This document shows, piece after piece, positions 30,044 through 39,543 of a stretch of 64,000 nt of DNA. The notes under the pieces are model-generated. The model ran no database searches. It was not told where the DNA came from and saw only the letters and a program-made list of their open reading frames with translations. Numbering within the stretch: the stretch's first letter is position 1; the number at the start of each line of letters is the position of its first letter. Position numbers and translations under genes: made by a program. Source of the DNA: Hyphomicrobium_A sp963776675 (lineage in GTDB: Bacteria > Pseudomonadota > Alphaproteobacteria > Rhizobiales > Hyphomicrobiaceae); assembly GCA_963776675.1 (NCBI GenBank), contig CAVZNR010000021.1, forward strand, positions 1 to 64,000, written 5' to 3'.

Positions 30044-30277
30044 GACGGCTTCTTCCTCCGGCGTCCTGCGGTCCGCAGGGCCAAGCGTTTTTGGGGCAAC
30101 TGGGGAATGGCGCCTTATAGCTCGCCCGCCCCGGCCCGCGCAACCGTGGATCGGGGCTTCTGATGGGGTGTCGGTGCACCGTTTGGGGCCGGTCAGCCCC
30201 CATGTTGCTCCGCCTGACGGGCGCGGATAGTGTCGCCCGCGCGCGATACGAAGCCGGTAACCAAGGGAGCGGAATAC

Positions 30278-30712
30278 ATGGCCACCGCGGCAAAGGGCGT
30301 TTACTTCGAGGATCTTAAGGTCGGGGACGAGGCGAGCCTGTCGAACACCGTGACGGAGGCCACCATCAACGCCTTTGCCGAGGTCTCCGGCGACAAGAAC
30401 CCCGTGCACGTCGACGCCGCCTATGCCGCCACCACCATGTTCAAGGAGCGCATCGCGCACGGCATGCTGGCGGCCGCCTATATCTCAGCCGTATTCGGCA
30501 TGAAGCTGCCCGGGCCTGGCGCCATATACATCTCGCAGACGCTGAACTTCAAAGCACCGGTCAGAATTGGCAACATCGTGGTGACGACCGTGAAGGTCGT
30601 CGAGCTGGTGCCCGAGAAGAAGCGTGCGCGTTTCGAGTGCGTGTGCACGGTCAACGACAAGCCGGTCGTGGTGGGCGAGGCCGTGCTCATGGTCCCGGCG
30701 CGTCCGGCCTAG
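30278..30712 (+). CDS. MaoC-family (R)-specific enoyl-CoA hydratase
   Basis: 144-residue hot-dog-fold dehydratase that hydrates trans-2-enoyl-CoA to the (R)-3-hydroxyacyl-CoA. The catalytic Asp/His motif is SGDKNPVHVD, and AHGMLAAAYIS follows as in PhaJ-type enzymes. ATG 30278 is chosen because GGGAGCGGA is just upstream. It may feed polyhydroxyalkanoate synthesis or beta-oxidation; no PHA synthase is in the window. Confidence 0.87.
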   Translation: MATAAKGVYFEDLKVGDEASLSNTVTEATINAFAEVSGDKNPVHVDAAYAATTMFKERIAHGMLAAAYISAVFGMKLPGPGAIYISQTLNFKAPVRIGNIVVTTVKVVELVPEKKRARFECVCTVNDKPVVVGEAVLMVPARPA

Positions 30713-30716
30713 GGAG

Positions 30717-30860
30717 CTATCGGCCGGGTCTGAGAGGGGCGGAAAAGTGAACCCCTGTGAACCCATGTCGTCCATGCCCGCGCACGACGGCGTTGGCGAG
30801 AACGGTGCCCACGACCGTCACGATGATTCCGATTACGATCTGAGAGACCCAGCCCTTCAT
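30717..30860 (-). CDS. Small single-helix membrane protein candidate
   Basis: 47-residue frame MKGWVSQIVIGIIVTVVGTVLANAVVRGHGR... with one clear helix and a basic, Gly/His-containing tail. No clear ribosome site precedes ATG 30860. The hydrophobic pattern looks like real protein, but the gene is unproven. It converges with the MaoC gene and diverges from ribF. Confidence 0.5.
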   Translation of the reverse strand: MKGWVSQIVIGIIVTVVGTVLANAVVRGHGRHGFTGVHFSAPLRPGR

Positions 30861-30924
30861 GGCGAGGGACGATGCTAGACATGGGCGGCAGAATTTAGAC
30901 GCGCGGCGGAGGCGGCAAGACGTC

Positions 30925-31875
30925 ATGCAGGTCGTTCAAGGCTACCGGGACGTGCCGCCTTCGGTGCGCGGCGCAGTTTTGGCCATCGGCAACTTCGACG
31001 GCGTGCACCGCGGTCACGCGGCGCTCATCGAGGCCGCCGTCGACGAGGCCCGCAGGCTCGGTGCGCCCGCGGGCGTGTTGCTGTTCGAGCCGCACCCGCG
31101 CGAGTTCTTCCACCCCGAGGAGCCGCACTTCCACCTGACGACGCTCAAGGAGAAGCTTCGGATCTTCGAGGGCCTGGGGCTCGACGTTGCCGTCGTGCTG
31201 GCATTCGATAAGGCGCTCGCCAGCCTGCCGGCGGAGGACTTTATCGAAAGTGTGCTGGTCGCCGCGCTCGGCGTGCGCCACGTCGTCATCGGGTATGACT
31301 TCTTTTTCGGCAAGGGCCGCACCGGCACTCCCGGCACCATGCGCGCCGAGGCGCAGCGGTTCGGCTTCGGCGTGACGGTGGTCGAGCCCGTTGCCGAAGG
31401 TGGCGAGGTATTCTCCTCCAGCGCCATTCGCCTGCACTTGGCGCAGGGCGACGTGAAAGGGGCAGCCGGCATGCTCGGCCGCTGGTGGCGCACGGGCGGA
31501 ACCGTCGTCGGCGGCGCCAAACGCGGCTCAGGCCTCGGCTTTCCCACCGCCAACATACCGCTGCCGCGCGGCACCGGCCTCGGCCACGGCATCTACGCGG
31601 TGCGCGTGTTTGACGGTGCAGCGTGTTACCAGGGCGCCGCGTACCTGGGCACGCGCCCCACCTACGACGACGGCATGCCGGTCTTGGAGGTGTTTCTGTT
31701 CGATTTCGACGGCGACCTCTACGGCCGCGACATCGCCGTGGCGTTCATCGATTTCATCCGCCCCGACCGCAAGTTCGATTCCAGCGAGGCGCTGATTGCG
31801 CAAATGCAGACCGACTGCGCGCGCGCCAAGGAAATCCTCGCGCTCGCGCCGGACACGCCCCTCGATGATTTGTGA
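30925..31875 (+). CDS. ribF: Bifunctional riboflavin kinase / FMN adenylyltransferase
   Basis: Converts riboflavin to FMN and then FAD. The N-terminal adenylyltransferase has IGNFDGVHRGH and EVFSSSAIR (RibF motif); the C-terminal kinase has RGSGLGFPTANI and the later EVFLFDFDGDLYG. The 316-residue length is usual. ATG 30925 follows GGAGGCGG. It precedes ileS and lspA on the same strand, the common alphaproteobacterial order ribF-ileS-lspA. Confidence 0.95.
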   Translation: MQVVQGYRDVPPSVRGAVLAIGNFDGVHRGHAALIEAAVDEARRLGAPAGVLLFEPHPREFFHPEEPHFHLTTLKEKLRIFEGLGLDVAVVLAFDKALASLPAEDFIESVLVAALGVRHVVIGYDFFFGKGRTGTPGTMRAEAQRFGFGVTVVEPVAEGGEVFSSSAIRLHLAQGDVKGAAGMLGRWWRTGGTVVGGAKRGSGLGFPTANIPLPRGTGLGHGIYAVRVFDGAACYQGAAYLGTRPTYDDGMPVLEVFLFDFDGDLYGRDIAVAFIDFIRPDRKFDSSEALIAQMQTDCARAKEILALAPDTPLDDL

Positions 31876-32079
31876 TACGCAACACACGAACGGAAGATGC
31901 CGCCGCGCGTCCCCGCTGGCCGGACGAGGCGTCGCCGCGTCCGGAAGAACGGCGGCGGCACCCTCCTGACGCACTCAACTGCGACATAAGCCTAAGGTTC
32001 CCGCTGACTGGCGCCTCCCTGGTGGATTAGCGGAGCCCATGTTGCTAGAACCCCCCGCGAGACAACCGGACACGAGGAC

Positions 32080-35000
32080 ATGGCCAAGAGCAACGGCGGC
32101 AAGAGTGGCGCCGCCCCCACCAAGACAAGGCCGGCGGCGAGCAGCCCCGAGCCGGTGAAAGCGGCGGCGCCTGCGTCCGGCACCAAGCCGGACGACGGCG
32201 CGCGCGACTGGAGCAAGACGCTCTTCCTGCCCAAGACGGACTTTTCCATGAAGGCGGGACTGCCGGTGCTGGAGCCGCAGCTGCTCGAGCGCTGGGGCGA
32301 GATGGGGCTTTACGAGCGCCTGCGCGAGGAAGGCCGCGGCAAGCCGAAGTTCCTGCTGCACGACGGGCCGCCCTACGCCAACGGCCACATCCACATCGGG
32401 CACGCCCTCAACAAGATCCTCAAAGACCTCGTCGTCAAATCGCAGACGATGCTCGGGCACGATTCCAACTACGTCCCGGGCTGGGACTGCCACGGCCTGC
32501 CGATCGAGTGGAAGATCGAGGAGAACTATCGCGCCAAGGGCCAAGACAAGGACACGGTGCCGATCAACGAGTTCCGCAACGAGTGCCGCGAGTTCGCCGA
32601 GCACTGGATCGACGTGCAGCGCGAGGAGTTCAAGCGCCTCGGCGTGGTCGGCGACTGGAAGCACCCGTATGTGACCATGAGCTACGGCGCCGAATCCGCG
32701 ATCGCGAACGAGATCATGAAGTTCGCGATGAACGGCACGCTCTATCGCGGGTCGAAGCCCGTGATGTGGTCGGTGGTGGAGAAGACGGCGCTGGCCGAGG
32801 CCGAGGTCGAATATCAGGATTATCAGAGCGATACGATCTGGGTGAAGTTCCCGGTGACGGAATCGCCCGACGCTATTCTGAAAGATGCGAGCGTCGTGAT
32901 CTGGACAACCACCCCGTGGACCATCCCCGGCAACCGCGCCATCTCGTTCTCCTCGCGCATCGATTACGGCCTGTATGAGGTCACGGCTGCGCCCGAAGGC
33001 AACTGGGCCAAGGTCGGCGACAAGCTAATCCTTGCTGACAAGCTGGCTGCCGAAGTGATGAAATCGGCGAAGGTCGAAAACTACAAGAAGCTCGCGACCG
33101 TTTCGCCCGAGCAGCTTTCAGGGCTGGTAGTCGCGCACCCGCTGCATGACATTGGCTACGACTTCGACGTGCCCCTGCTCGACGGCGACCACGTCACCGA
33201 CGACACCGGCACCGGCTTCGTGCACACCGCACCCGGCCACGGCACCGACGACTACCAGATCTGGATGGCGAGTGCGCCCAAGCTGAAAGAGCGCGGCATC
33301 GACACCACCATCCCCTTCACCGTCGACGCCGACGGCGTGCTCACCAAGGACGCGCCGGGCTTCGAAGGCAAGCGCGTGCTCAACGAGACCGGCGACAAGG
33401 GCGACGCCAACGACGCCGTCATCAAGGCGCTTCGAGGAAGCAAACGCGCTGATCGCGCGCGGCCGCCTCAAGCACCAGTACCCGCACTCCTGGCGCTCCA
33501 AGAAGCCGGTGATCTTCCGCAACACGCCGCAGTGGTTCATCGCCATGGACAAGGCGCTCAAAGGCGTCCCCAAAAGCGGCAACCAGAGCCTGCGCCAGCT
33601 CGCCCTCAAGGCCATCGACGAGACCGAGTGGGTGCCGGAATCGGGCGAGAACCGCATCCGCGGCATGGTCGAGGGACGCCCCGACTGGGTCGTCTCGCGC
33701 CAGCGCGCCTGGGGCGTGCCGATCACCGTGTTCCGCCACACCGAGACCGGCGAGGTGATCCCATCGCCCAAGTTCGCCAAGTCGAAGGAGCTGATCCAGC
33801 GCATCGCCGATGCCTTCGCCGACGAGGGCGCCGACGTGTGGTTCGCCGAAGGGTCCAAGAGCGCGCTTCCTCGACGGCCTCGTCGACGATCCGGCCGCCT
33901 GGGAGCAGGTGCGCGACATTCTCGATGTGTGGTTCGATTCCGGCTCCACGCACGCCTTCGTGCTGGACGATCCCAAGCACTTCCCAGGCCTCACCGGCGT
34001 CAAGCGCCAGCGCGACGGCGGCCGCGATCGCGTCATGTACCTGGAGGGCTCCGACCAGCACCGCGGCTGGTTCCAGTCCTCGCTGCTGGAATCGTGCGGA
34101 ACGCGCGCGCGCGCGCCCTACGACGTCGTGCTGACGCACGGCTTCATCCTCGACGAGAAGGGCGAGGAGAAGATGTCGAAGTCGAAGGGCAACACGCTGT
34201 CGCCGCAGGACGTGATGAAGGCGTCCGGCGCCGACATTCTGCGCCTGTGGGTGGCGTCCGCCGACACCACCGGCGATATCCGCTTCGGCCCGGCCATCGT
34301 GCAGGCGTCCGTCGACGCCTACCGCAAGCTCAGGAACACGCTGCGCTGGATGCTGGGCGCGCTCGCGCACCTGGGCCCCAACGATCGCGTCAAGTTCAAG
34401 GACATGCGCGACCTGGAGCTGGAACGCCTGATGCTCAACCGGCTGGTCGAGCTCGATGTCGAGGTGCGCAAGGCCTACGCCGAGTACGACTACCGCAAGG
34501 TCGTGGCGCTGCTGACGCACTTCATGAACGCGGAGCTGTCGGCGTTCTACTTCGACATCCGCAAGGACGCGCTCTACTGCGAGCCGTATTCGAGCCTGAA
34601 GCGGCGGGCGGCCCTCACCGTCATCGACGAGATCTTTACCGCGCTCGTGGCCTGGCTCGCGCCCATCCTGGCGTTCACCGCCGAGGAGGCGTGGCTCGCG
34701 CGCGTGCCCGGCCGCGAAGGCTCCGTGCATCTCGAGCCGTTCCCCCAGATCGATCCGGGATGGCGCAACGCGGAGCTGGCAAGTAAGTGGGCGCACGTGC
34801 GCGACGTGCGCCGCGTCGTCACCGGCGCGCTGGAGCTGGAACGCGCCGGAAAGCGCATCGGCTCGAGCCTGGAGGCCGCGCCCGACGTCTACGTGGCCGA
34901 CAAGGACATGCTGCGCGCGCTCGAAGGCGTGGACCTTGCCGAAGTGACGATCACCAGCGGCGCGCCGCGGCCGATCGCCAAGGCCCCGCCCGAGGGTGCC

Positions 35001-35186
35001 TTTACGCTGCCCGACGTGGCCGGCGTGGGGGTGGTCCCGAAGCGCGCCGAAGGCAAGAAGTGCGCCCGCTCCTGGCGCATCGTCGCCGACATCGGCGCCG
35101 ATCCCGAGTTCCCCGATCTGTCGGCGCGCGATGCCGCCGCCGTGCGCGAGTTCGATCAGCGCGCCAAGAAGGACGCCGCGCCATGA
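32080..35186 (+). CDS. ileS: Isoleucyl-tRNA synthetase, two +1 frameshifts
   Basis: Essential enzyme charging tRNA-Ile. The class I signatures are present: HIHIGHA near residue 105 in the first frame and KMSKSKGN in the third. The gene needs two frame changes, near 33431-33434 and 33858-33869. Removing one base at each site restores continuous protein (IKALEEANALIARGRL at the first) and gives 1,034 residues. Because this enzyme is indispensable and the reading is otherwise perfect, the shifts are probably sequencing errors. The zinc-binding C-terminal part is not obviously present, as in many alphaproteobacterial IleS. Confidence 0.93.
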
Positions 35187-35710
35187 CCGACGCCGCGTCG
35201 GCGCGGGGGTGGCTCTGGGGGCCCTATTCGCGGCTGGGTCTGGCCGTGGCGCTCGCCACGCTCGTGCTCGACCAGGCGAACAAGTGGTGGATGCTCGACG
35301 TCTATGGCATCGCCGAGCGCGGGCGGGTGGCTGTCACCGCCTTCTTCGACTTGGTCTACGTCAAGAACATCGGGATCAGCTACAGCCTGTTCGACCAGGC
35401 GAGCTATGAAGGCCAGCTCATGCTGGCGGGTTTCGGGGCCCTGGCGACGCTCGGCCTCTGGGTCTGGCTGGCGCGCGGTGGCGCCAACCGCCTGATGGGG
35501 GTCAGCCTGGGCCTGATCATGGGCGGCGCGATCGGCAACGCCATCGACCGGGTGCGCCTCGGCGGGGTTGCGGACTTCTTCTCCCTGCACGCATTTGGCT
35601 ACTATTGGTACGTATTCAACGTCGCGGATGTGGCCATTGTTGCCGGGGTCGCGGGGCTGCTGTATGACTCCTTGCTTGCGAGTCGCAAAGACGCCGCAAA
35701 GCCGTTGTAG
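35183..35710 (+). CDS. lspA: Lipoprotein signal peptidase
   Basis: 175-residue inner-membrane aspartic peptidase that removes signal peptides from diacylated prolipoproteins. It has four transmembrane helices and the catalytic Asp motifs GNAIDRVRLGGVADF and FNVADVAI. Its ATG overlaps the ileS stop (ATGA), so the two are coupled. The gene downstream encodes a lipoprotein that would be a substrate. Confidence 0.94.
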   Translation: MTDAASARGWLWGPYSRLGLAVALATLVLDQANKWWMLDVYGIAERGRVAVTAFFDLVYVKNIGISYSLFDQASYEGQLMLAGFGALATLGLWVWLARGGANRLMGVSLGLIMGGAIGNAIDRVRLGGVADFFSLHAFGYYWYVFNVADVAIVAGVAGLLYDSLLASRKDAAKPL

Positions 35711-35801
35711 CCCAGTCCATTAGGTGTCGGCGCTGTGCCCATGCTTCATCCGGGCCGACAAGTCGATACGGGGCCGCTGCGGGGAATGCACGGGGGGTAA
35801 C

Positions 35802-36263
35802 ATGTCGCTGACTGCCCATCGTCCGAGACGCTTTGCAGTTTTGCTTCCGCTGGGCCTGGCGCTCGGCGTGGCCGGCTGCTCCGGGGACGATGTGCAATTC
35901 AATGGCGGCGTGTTCGACGCTATTGGACTTTCGGATTCGGCACGGTCGAAGTCGAGCTCCGGCGAGCCCAAGCTTGCCGCCCGCGCGCCGCTCGTCGTGC
36001 CCCCCAATCTCGACAACCTGCCGCCGCCGACTGAGGGCCAGCAGCCACCGGCCGCCCAGATCGCCGGCATCGAGGATCCTGACGCGAAGAAGCAGGCCTC
36101 CAAGGAGGAGCTCCAGCGCGCGCAGGCGGAGTACTGCAAAGAGAACTACGAGATCCCCAAGCAGCGGGGTGACGATTCAGCCGACAGCGCGGTGGGGCCG
36201 CTCGGCCCATGCCGACCCTCGGTGTTGAACTCGATCGCCGGCTGGGGCTCGAGCGACGAGTGA
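35802..36263 (+). CDS. DUF3035/BamF-like lipoprotein
   Basis: 153-residue lipoprotein. A signal peptide ends at the lipobox LGVAGC, so Cys at about residue 27 would be lipidated. The downstream segment RAPLVVPPNLDNLPPP resembles the DUF3035 (BamF) core found in alphaproteobacterial outer-membrane lipoproteins, which are often encoded near lspA. ATG 35802 fits; the frame is open from 35724. The remainder is Pro/Ala-rich with a C-terminal Cys pair (EYCKENY, GPCRPS). An outer-membrane assembly role is inferred from the family. Confidence 0.65.
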   Translation: MSLTAHRPRRFAVLLPLGLALGVAGCSGDDVQFNGGVFDAIGLSDSARSKSSSGEPKLAARAPLVVPPNLDNLPPPTEGQQPPAAQIAGIEDPDAKKQASKEELQRAQAEYCKENYEIPKQRGDDSADSAVGPLGPCRPSVLNSIAGWGSSDE

Positions 36264-36462
36264 CGTAGTCCGCGCTCGCGCAGGCCCGTCAGGCAAGGCC
36301 GCATCCGGTTGCAGAAACGTGCGGATTGCGCGCGTAAAGCATAAGCCTCGCTGATATCCCCCATAGGAAAAATCTGGTTGCCCGCCCGCGCGGCAATCCC
36401 GTATATCCGCCAACGGGGAAGGAGGCATAACCCTCCTGATCTCCGTCCAAGGAGGAAACAAC

Positions 36463-36552
36463 ATGAAGACCTGGAACAAGCCCGCAGTGCGTGAGCAGGA
36501 AGTCGGCCTCGAGGTTACGTCTTATCTGCCGGCCGAGATCGACATCATCTAA
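36463..36552 (+). CDS. pqqA: PQQ precursor peptide PqqA (orphan)
   Basis: 29-residue peptide starting at ATG 36463 after a strong AGGAGG. It has the PqqA pattern KPAVRE... and the invariant Glu-x-x-x-Tyr (E17-V-T-S-Y21), whose side chains are crosslinked by PqqE to build pyrroloquinoline quinone. The tail YLPAEIDII closely resembles that of Methylobacterium PqqA. No pqqB, C, D or E gene lies in the window, so this is a solitary or extra copy. Two hairpins follow, the second a strong terminator, so it is a one-gene transcript. It is next to a two-component system. Confidence 0.88.
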   Translation: MKTWNKPAVREQEVGLEVTSYLPAEIDII

Positions 36553-36556
36553 CGGT

Positions 36557-36573
36557 CGATTTCTGCGAAATCG
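36557..36573 (+). terminator. Short hairpin directly after pqqA
   Basis: A 7-bp stem CGATTTC/GAAATCG with a three-base loop starts four bases after the pqqA stop. It may be an mRNA 3' stabiliser or attenuator rather than the main terminator, which follows at 36577. Confidence 0.5.
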
Positions 36574-36576
36574 CAA

Positions 36577-36612
36577 TGCGGCGGCCGAGCCCTCGGCCGC
36601 CGCAATGTTTTT
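36577..36612. terminator. Strong intrinsic terminator after pqqA
   Basis: A perfect 13-bp GC-rich stem (36577-36589 with 36592-36604, two-base loop) is followed by a run of five T's. It lies between pqqA and the convergent response regulator gene, so it could stop transcription of both. Confidence 0.85.
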
Positions 36613-36634
36613 GCGGTGCGCTTGGCGCGGATGC

Positions 36635-37255
36635 TCAGCTGCTCCCCATGTCCTCTAGGCGCATCGCCATGCGCACGAGGTCCGCGAGGTTGCGCGCACC
36701 CGTCTTCTCCATGACCCAGGCCCGATAGGTCTCGACCGTGCGCGGGCTGATGCCGAGCTCCTGGGCGATCTCCTTGTTGGAGTAGCCTTTGACGGCAAGG
36801 TCCATGACTTGCCGCTGGCGCACGGACAATTCGCCGACGCGCTGCGAGAACTCCTGCAGCGTGTCCTCGTGCGCCTTATTGCGGCGCGCCTTGTCGAGCG
36901 CGCTCTCGATGCTCTCGAGCAAGGTCTGGTCGTCGAACGGCTTCTCCAGGAAGTCGTGCGCGCCGGCCTTCACGGCGGCGACCGCCATGGCGATATCGCC
37001 ATGCCCGGTGATCAGAATGAGGGGAATGCGCGTCTGCTGCTCGGCCAGCACGCGCTGCAGGTCGAGGCCCGACAGGCCCGGCATCTTTACGTCGGAGACG
37101 ACGCACGCAGGCTTGAGGCCCGCCTCGACGCGGGTCAGAAACTCTTCCGCCGACTCGAAGCTCGCGACGTTGAACTCGTGGTTTTCCAACAGAAGCCCGA
37201 CCGAGTCGCGCACCGCTTCGTCGTCGTCGATCAGACAGACCTGATCTTCGCTCAT
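36635..37255 (-). CDS. FixJ/LuxR-type response regulator
   Basis: 206-residue regulator with a receiver domain (acidic D10-D12, phosphoacceptor D55) and a C-terminal LuxR/FixJ helix-turn-helix (VMDLAVKGYSNKEIAQELGISPRTVETYRAWVMEKT). It overlaps the upstream sensor kinase gene by four bases, which marks them as a cognate pair. The targets are unknown; pqqA is convergent and only about 80 bases from its end. Confidence 0.92.
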   Translation of the reverse strand: MSEDQVCLIDDDEAVRDSVGLLLENHEFNVASFESAEEFLTRVEAGLKPACVVSDVKMPGLSGLDLQRVLAEQQTRIPLILITGHGDIAMAVAAVKAGAHDFLEKPFDDQTLLESIESALDKARRNKAHEDTLQEFSQRVGELSVRQRQVMDLAVKGYSNKEIAQELGISPRTVETYRAWVMEKTGARNLADLVRMAMRLEDMGSS

Positions 37256-38901
37256 GGTTTCACCTCTTGAGCTGTTCGCAGGGTGAAGCGGACGGCGGCG
37301 CCGCCGCTGCCGCCGCCGATGGTAAGGCGTCCGCCGTGCGCTTCAACGATGGAGCGCGACAACGCGAGGCCGAGCCCCAGCCCGTCCCGCTTGGTCGACT
37401 GTGAGGGCCCGATGGAGGCCACCTTGAAGTCATGGGGGAAGCCGGGGCCGGTGTCGGTGACGCTGATCTCGACAAAGCCGGGCTCGCGCGCCGCCTCAAT
37501 GCAAATGACGCCCTTTTTGCCGCCGCCCTCGATCGCCTCGATGGCGTTCCACACGAGGTTCAAAAGCACCTGCTCCACCTGCAACATGTCGGCGAGCACC
37601 AGCGGCAGCCCCTTGGGAATGCGCGTCTTGATCTCGATCTTGCTGCGCGGGAGGTTGGGCTCGAGCAGCTCCACGGTCTCGCGCACGATCCGCTGCACGT
37701 TCTGCGGCGCGATCTCGCTGCGCCCCAGCCGGATGAGATCGCGCAGGCTCTTGATGATGGCGGCGGTGCGCTCGACCTGCGTCACCGCCTTGGCGGCGGC
37801 CTCGATCGCCGCCTCGCGGGTGCCGGCGCCGGTCTCCATGTAGCGCTTCACCAGCCGCGTATAGTTGGAGATGGCGGTCAGCGGCTGGTTAATCTCGTGT
37901 GCGATTGAGGTCGCGATTTCGCCCATGCTTCCGAGCCGTGAGATGCGGCTTACCGCCTCCTGGTTGAGCCAAAGCTGTCGCTCTGCACGCCGCCGTTCGC
38001 TCACCACCACGCCGATCGCCAGACCGGTCAAGGCGAGCACCAGCATCAGCGCCTGCAGCGAGGTCACGCTTGCCGCCTTCTCTTGGGTGAGCAGGAGGCC
38101 GACCACAACCCCGAATTGCGCCAGCACCAGCCCCAGCGTGGCCCCTTCGAGCCCCTTGCGCAACCCCATCCAGACGATGGGCACGAAGAGCAGGTAGAAC
38201 AGACGCAGATGCGCGCCGCCGACCAGGCCGAAGATCAATATCAACGCCAGAAGAACGGCGACCGCCTGCAAAAGCGTTTCGAGCGATAGCCGCGGCAGCT
38301 TCCCGGCGGCGGCGTGGATCAGCAAAAACGGCGTCACCACCGCGATGCCGATGAGGTCCCCGATCCAGTAGCGCAGCAGCGCCCATTGGGCGTTGGGCGC
38401 GGGCAGGCCGCCGGAGGCGACGCGTATCGCCACGTAGGCGAGCGCCACTAATCCAGTAGCCACGATCGCCGTGCCTATCAGCAGCACCATGTCGCGCATG
38501 GAGCCGAGCGCGGGATCGAACCGCGTCTTGCGGTGCATGAGGATCGTGAGCGCCACTGCGTAGCCGGTGCCGCTCAAGCCTGCTGCCGCGACCTTGACCC
38601 ACAACGGCAGCGGGGAGCCGACGACGAGCAGGTTCGCCAGCAGCGGCGCCACGAACAGCAACGGCAGGTATCGTCGTCCGAACAGCACGATGAACGCCCA
38701 GGCGAGACCGGCGCTGGGGTTCCACGGGGTGATGCCGTTGTGGGTGTAGGGAAAGACCAGGCTCGCCCAGTCGAGCACAATGTAGGTGACGAGAAACGAC
38801 AGGCCGGCGACATAGCGGGGCGGCCGGAAGGTGCCGGCAATGGGAACCGGCGTGGGCGCGCCAGCCGGGCTCATCACGCTGTCGGCAATGCGCCTGTCCA
38901 T
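37252..38901 (-). CDS. MASE1-domain sensor histidine kinase
   Basis: 549-residue integral membrane kinase. Eight or so helices of a MASE1-like sensor occupy residues 30-300. A HisKA domain with phosphoacceptor H335 (SIAHEINQPLTAISNY) and an HATPase domain follow (N-box NLVWNAIEAI, G1 VTDTGPGF, G2 GLGLGLALSR). MASE1 senses an unknown signal within the membrane. It is translationally coupled to the FixJ-type regulator. Comparable kinase/LuxR pairs control PQQ-dependent alcohol oxidation in some proteobacteria, but that role here is inference. Confidence 0.9.
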   Translation of the reverse strand: MDRRIADSVMSPAGAPTPVPIAGTFRPPRYVAGLSFLVTYIVLDWASLVFPYTHNGITPWNPSAGLAWAFIVLFGRRYLPLLFVAPLLANLLVVGSPLPLWVKVAAAGLSGTGYAVALTILMHRKTRFDPALGSMRDMVLLIGTAIVATGLVALAYVAIRVASGGLPAPNAQWALLRYWIGDLIGIAVVTPFLLIHAAAGKLPRLSLETLLQAVAVLLALILIFGLVGGAHLRLFYLLFVPIVWMGLRKGLEGATLGLVLAQFGVVVGLLLTQEKAASVTSLQALMLVLALTGLAIGVVVSERRRAERQLWLNQEAVSRISRLGSMGEIATSIAHEINQPLTAISNYTRLVKRYMETGAGTREAAIEAAAKAVTQVERTAAIIKSLRDLIRLGRSEIAPQNVQRIVRETVELLEPNLPRSKIEIKTRIPKGLPLVLADMLQVEQVLLNLVWNAIEAIEGGGKKGVICIEAAREPGFVEISVTDTGPGFPHDFKVASIGPSQSTKRDGLGLGLALSRSIVEAHGGRLTIGGGSGGAAVRFTLRTAQEVKP

Positions 38902-38933
38902 CCGCTTCCCAATACTCCGCGCCTGCCAGGAAC

Positions 38934-39233
38934 TCAGCTGCCCTTGCCACCCTTAGCGTAATTTTCCTCCACGCGGCCCATCCAGCGCTGGAAAGAGTTG
39001 CGCAGCACGTCGATATCGAGGCGGATCCCCTCGATCATCTCGGCGGAATGATCGTCGGCCGCGTCCAGCTTGCGGCTGATGGCGGCGTGGCTTTCCACCA
39101 TCGCCTGCCAGTCCTGGTGCGCCTTCCCGGCGATGATCTCGGAGGCTCCGGGTGCGGCCCTTGCGGCCCGTATCTTCTGCTCGAGCTCGTTGAGCTTGCG
39201 TTTGGTGTCCTCGACGATCTCTTTCTGGCTCAT
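38934..39233 (-). CDS. Uncharacterised coiled-coil protein
   Basis: 99-residue soluble, mostly helical protein (EIVEDTKRKLNELEQKIRAARA at the start, then MIEGIRLDIDVLRNSFQRWMGRVEENYAK). ATG 39233 has GGAGA six bases before it. It is probably cotranscribed with the kinase gene 32 bases downstream. I do not recognise a family. Confidence 0.7.
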   Translation of the reverse strand: MSQKEIVEDTKRKLNELEQKIRAARAAPGASEIIAGKAHQDWQAMVESHAAISRKLDAADDHSAEMIEGIRLDIDVLRNSFQRWMGRVEENYAKGGKGS

Positions 39234-39543
39234 TGCGCTCTCCAAGCTCCCGCGGTTGACGCTTTACTCCACCCTAGAGCCTGGCAATTGCCGCATCGTC
39301 AAGGGTGCGGCGGTGGCCACGCCGGGCGGTACTGCCTCGGCGGGGATGAAACCGGGCTGCAATTTAGATGGTGCAGGCCGCGGGCAATGGGAAGAAAGCG
39401 CATAAAATTGTCACATCGACCACCAGGTGCAGAGCATCGCATCCGCACCGTGCGATTGACTCAAACGTAAGGAATCTCCGCCTAGTTCAGGACGTGTACC
39501 TCAGCGTACGTAATGTTCTGCAAGTCACCCATGGAGGATTGTT

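Noticed and set aside
33400..33900. Programmed frameshifting in ileS
   Set aside because: No slippery heptamer with a stimulatory structure is evident, and the same +1 error appears in unrelated genes.
36289..36576. 95-codon minus-strand frame covering pqqA
   Set aside because: No ribosome site or family; the plus-strand peptide matches PqqA.
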